The notes below the pieces were generated by a model, which ran no database searches, was not told where the DNA came from, and worked only from the letters and a program-made list of their open reading frames with translations. From the NCBI GenBank assembly GCA_024278715.1, contig JAJRSN010000042.1:1-7342 (forward strand): a stretch of 7,342 bases of DNA, given 5' to 3'. This DNA is from Calditrichota bacterium (lineage in GTDB: Bacteria; Calditrichota; Calditrichia; Calditrichales; Calditrichaceae). How positions within the stretch are numbered: the stretch's first letter is position 1; each line of letters opens with the position of its first letter. The translations under genes were made by a program, and so were the position numbers. Shown here one piece after another: positions 5,729 through 7,342 of the stretch.

Positions 5729-6688
5729 ATGCGTGTATTGGTAACCGGCGGCGCAGGATTTATCGGTTCGCATTTATGTGAACAATTATTGGATCAGGGA
5801 CATGATGTTTTATGCTTGGATAACTTTTTTACCGGACAAAAGGAAAATATCTGGCATTTAATGGATAATAAACATTTTGAGCTGATTCGTCATGACGTTA
5901 CCCTGTCCATTTTGCTGGAGGTCGATCGTATTTATCATTTTGCCTGTCCGGCTTCGCCCATTCACTATCAGTACAATCCGGTTAAAACAATCAAAACCAG
6001 TGTGATGGGAACGATTAATATGCTCGGCTTGGCTAAGCGGGTTAAAGCGCGCATTATGCTGGCAAGCACCTCCGAAGTCTATGGCGATCCTAAAGTGCAT
6101 CCCCAAAAAGAGGATTATTGGGGAAATGTGAATCCCATCGGCATACGCAGTTGTTATGACGAGGGCAAACGCGTGGCAGAGACGTTAATGATGGATTATC
6201 ACCGCCAAAACAAAGTGGATATTAAAATCGTTCGAATTTTTAATACTTATGGACCGCGCATGGCGATCAATGACGGTCGTGTGGTCAGTAATTTTATTAT
6301 TCAGGCTTTAACCAATCAGAATATCACTGTTTACGGTCGCGGCAATCAAACCCGCTCTTTTCAATACATTGATGATCTTGTTGACGGAGTGCTGCGTATG
6401 ATGCGGGCGGATGACTTTATAGGACCGGTCAATTTGGGCAATCCCAACGAATTTACGATTCTGGAATTGGCGGAAAAGGTAATTGAACTGACCGGATCAA
6501 AGTCGCGCATCATCCACAAACCGTTGCCCGCCGACGATCCTGCCCAGCGGAAACCGTTTATCGGACTGGCTAAAGAGAAATTGGGATGGACGCCAAAAGT
6601 TGAATTGCAAGACGGATTAAAAAAGACCATAGCTTATTTTGATCGAGCGCTGTCCGAAATGGATACACGGAACTTAAGAATTGTCTGA
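5729..6688 (+). CDS. UDP-glucuronate decarboxylase (UDP-xylose synthase), extended SDR family
   Basis: The 319-residue enzyme converts UDP-glucuronate to UDP-xylose and CO2 using bound NAD+, supplying a sugar for surface polysaccharide or LPS. The Rossmann motif is TGGAGFIG (residues 6-13, glycines 7, 10 and 13), D31 should bind the adenosine ribose, ACPASPIHYQYNP (72-84) and RSCYDEGKR (140-148) are UXS-type signatures, and the catalytic triad region is STSEVYG (113-119) with Y143 and K147. NTYGPRM (172-178) and QTRSFQYIDDLVDG (207-220) follow. In the C-terminal DDPAQRKP block the usual Asp after KP is Phe (F277). I start at ATG 5729, seven bases after GGAG (5718-5721), because MRVLVTGG is the normal N-terminus; ATG 5678 would add 17 unrelated residues. 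No clear terminator follows. No glycosyltransferase lies next to it in this window. Confidence 0.95.
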   Translation: MRVLVTGGAGFIGSHLCEQLLDQGHDVLCLDNFFTGQKENIWHLMDNKHFELIRHDVTLSILLEVDRIYHFACPASPIHYQYNPVKTIKTSVMGTINMLGLAKRVKARIMLASTSEVYGDPKVHPQKEDYWGNVNPIGIRSCYDEGKRVAETLMMDYHRQNKVDIKIVRIFNTYGPRMAINDGRVVSNFIIQALTNQNITVYGRGNQTRSFQYIDDLVDGVLRMMRADDFIGPVNLGNPNEFTILELAEKVIELTGSKSRIIHKPLPADDPAQRKPFIGLAKEKLGWTPKVELQDGLKKTIAYFDRALSEMDTRNLRIV

Positions 6689-6716
6689 ACAATGAAACAT
6701 TACAAGGGACGTTATT

Positions 6717-6754
6717 CGTTAAGCGTTAAGCGTGTAAGGGTGTAAGGGTGTAAG
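6717..6754 (+). repeat. 7-8 nt tandem array, CGTTAAG then GGTGTAAG
   Basis: Directly after the decarboxylase gene come CGTTAAG twice, CGTGTAAG once and GGTGTAAG twice. The unit drifts from 7 to 8 bases while keeping a GTTAAG/GTAAG core. It adjoins repeat copy B through a short linker containing TTCTCCGGT, a string that also precedes copy C at 7187-7195. Confidence 0.85.
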
Positions 6755-6775
6755 CGGATTCTCCGGTCACCGTAA

Positions 6776-6963
6776 TGCGTAATGCGTTATCTTCACAATC
6801 GCTCAAAATCTTAAATAATTCAGCCAAATTATTTTTTTGAAAATAAAAAAGCATTTCCATCTTAAAAAAAACATTCCACTATTTTCTGCCTACCGCCTAC
6901 TGCTCTATGCTCTATGCTCTATGCTCTCTGCCCTATGCTTTCCTATAAACTCGTAACTTTGTC
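6776..6963 (-). repeat. Interspersed repeat, copy B
   Basis: Reading the minus strand from 6963 to 6776 reproduces copy A (355-546): the GACAAAGT-ACGAG word, TTTATAGGAAAGCATAGGGC, the GCATAGA array, the AT-rich core with its AAATAATT/AATTATTT hairpin, and the ATTACGCATTACG end. Differences seen include single bases at 6801 and 6859 and a rearranged stretch at about 6889-6901, where copy A has GGAGTAGTAGG. With copy A it brackets the six larger genes of the window as an inverted pair. Confidence 0.88.
6901..6938 (+). repeat. 7-nt tandem array, consensus TGCTCTA (part of copy B)
   Basis: TGCTCTA occurs three times (6901-6921), then TGCTCTC, TGCCCTA and a final TGC. It is the complement of the array at 381-429. 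The number of units next to the variable patch differs from copy A, which fits slippage. Confidence 0.85.
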
Positions 6964-6993
6964 ACTCGTTACTTGTTACTTTGTCACTCGTCA
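6950..6993 (+). repeat. Second short-word array, CTCGTAA / CTTTGTCA
   Basis: Six consecutive words can be read: CTCGTAA, CTTTGTCA, CTCGTTA, CTTGTTA, CTTTGTCA, CTCGTCA. Copy A has only about two of these words at its matching end (355-370, complement), so the array is longer here. All words share a pyrimidine-rich start and the ending GT(A/C/T)A. Confidence 0.75.
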
Positions 6994-7068
6994 CGTCTTT
7001 CCGCTTTCTCTTTTTTCTTTTGCCATTTTTTTTAGCCATTACGCATTACTCCTTTATTCTGTTTCACC
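6994..7068. other. Pyrimidine-rich linker, no gene seen
   Basis: The stretch between the word array and the GC-rich palindrome is dominated by T and C (TTTCCGCTTTCTCTTTTTTC) and contains one more CATTACGCATTACTCC word at 7038-7053. The open frame that crosses it translates repeat words and is not a credible gene. Confidence 0.6.
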
Positions 7069-7127
7069 GATCCCCCCTTTAATTCCCCCCTTTTTAAAAG
7101 GGGGGAACGCCGAAGGCAAGGGGGATC
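7069..7127. repeat. GC-rich imperfect palindrome (MITE-like or interspersed palindromic repeat)
   Basis: An inner stem of 12 bp, TTCCCCCCTTTT (7083-7094) with AAAAGGGGGGAA (7096-7107), has a single T at its centre. Outer arms GATCCCCCCTT (7069-7079) and AAGGGGGATC (7118-7127) extend it, separated by unequal spacers of 3 and 10 bases. From memory, C-run/G-run palindromes of this wording recur between genes in many unrelated bacteria and often yield spurious peptides such as PPFLKGG. No target duplication is evident. Confidence 0.75.
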
Positions 7128-7153
7128 TTATTTTCAAGCCTCACTGACTTTGA

Positions 7154-7178
7154 AAATTTAGGTAAATTTGCTAAATTT
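7154..7178. repeat. AT-rich 8-bp inverted repeat
   Basis: AAATTTAG (7154-7161) and CTAAATTT (7171-7178) flank a 9-base loop, GTAAATTTG. There is no T tract after it, so it is not a typical terminator. It lies between the GC palindrome and repeat copy C. Confidence 0.5.
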
Positions 7179-7186
7179 AAAGCGAC

Positions 7187-7342
7187 TTCTCCGGTAATGC
7201 GTAATGCGTTATCTTCACAATCACTCAAAATCTTAAATAATTCAGCCAAATTATTTTTTTGAAAATAAAAAAGCATTTCCCTCTTAAAAAAAACATTCCA
7301 CTATTTTCTGCCTACTACTCCTGCCCTCTGCTCTATGCTCTA
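7187..7342 (-). repeat. Interspersed repeat, copy C (cut by window edge)
   Basis: The stretch begins with TTCTCCGGT and two TAATGCG words, continues with the same AT-rich core as copies A and B, and ends at the window edge inside the TGCTCTA array. Positions 7211-7342 are the exact reverse complement of 405-536 by my base-by-base reading, including the homopolymer lengths (8, 6 and 7). It is a direct repeat of copy B, about 420 bases away. Confidence 0.9.

Noticed and set aside
355..6963. Composite transposon bounded by copies A and B
   Set aside because: The repeats contain no transposase, the cargo is housekeeping or envelope genes, no target-site duplication is visible, and the tandem words are unlike insertion sequence ends.
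6914..7147. Open frame of 77 codons on the plus strand
   Set aside because: It translates the TGCTCTA and CTCGTAA word arrays and the GC palindrome (peptide pieces such as LVTLSLVT and PPFLKGG). It has no ribosome binding site and no protein-like composition.
7094..7276. Open frame of 60 codons on the minus strand
   Set aside because: It lies wholly within the palindrome and repeat copy C, and has no plausible start signal.

Overview
The window looks like ordinary chromosomal DNA from a moderately AT-rich bacterium. Two features hint at the FCB assemblage (Bacteroidota, Ignavibacteriota, Calditrichota, KSB1 and relatives): a tiny gene for ribosomal protein bTHX, and a UbiA-type prenyltransferase whose motifs resemble archaeal DGGGP synthase. 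The taxonomic placement is inference with low certainty.

Layout. The 5' end of a yebC gene leaves the window on the left (minus strand, 140-1) with a recognisable promoter and ribosome binding site. A gene-poor stretch (141-665) carries repeat copy A. Next comes a compact plus-strand cluster, 666-3896: UbiA-family prenyltransferase, Maf nucleotide pyrophosphatase, a lone receiver-domain response regulator, a doubtful 42-50 residue ORF and a CNNM/CBS/CorC membrane protein. Spacing is tight (1, 17, 3-27 and 27 nt), so this is probably one operon. It meets a convergent 34-residue gene (4024-3920) that I read as 30S ribosomal protein bTHX; a hairpin between the two stops serves as terminator. Upstream of bTHX, and divergent from it, is a PLP-dependent trans-sulfuration enzyme of the methionine gamma-lyase type (4243-5442) with its own good sigma-70-type promoter. 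It ends in an unusual terminator: a perfect 14-bp stem enclosing a 48-nt structured loop. UDP-glucuronate decarboxylase (5729-6688) follows. The last 650 bases hold no credible gene but are packed with repeats.

Repeats. Copies A (355-546), B (6776-6963) and C (7187 to the right edge) belong to one interspersed family. A is inverted relative to B and C. Over 132 bases A and C are identical by eye. Arrays of 7-8 nt words are attached to the family (GCATAGA/TGCTCTA, CTCGTAA/CTTTGTCA, TAATGCG, GTGTAAGG). Between B and C lies a GC-rich imperfect palindrome. The genes bracketed by A and B are housekeeping or envelope genes, and I see no transposase, so a composite transposon is unlikely.

How the genes fit together. 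Most serve general functions: translation (YebC, bTHX), nucleotide pool sanitation (Maf), membrane lipid or quinone prenylation (UbiA), ion transport or membrane maintenance (CorC-like), sulfur amino acid metabolism, and nucleotide-sugar supply for surface glycans. I see no defence, secretion or phage system. The most interesting items are the overlooked bTHX gene, the word-array repeat family, the archaeal-like prenyltransferase and the large-loop terminator.
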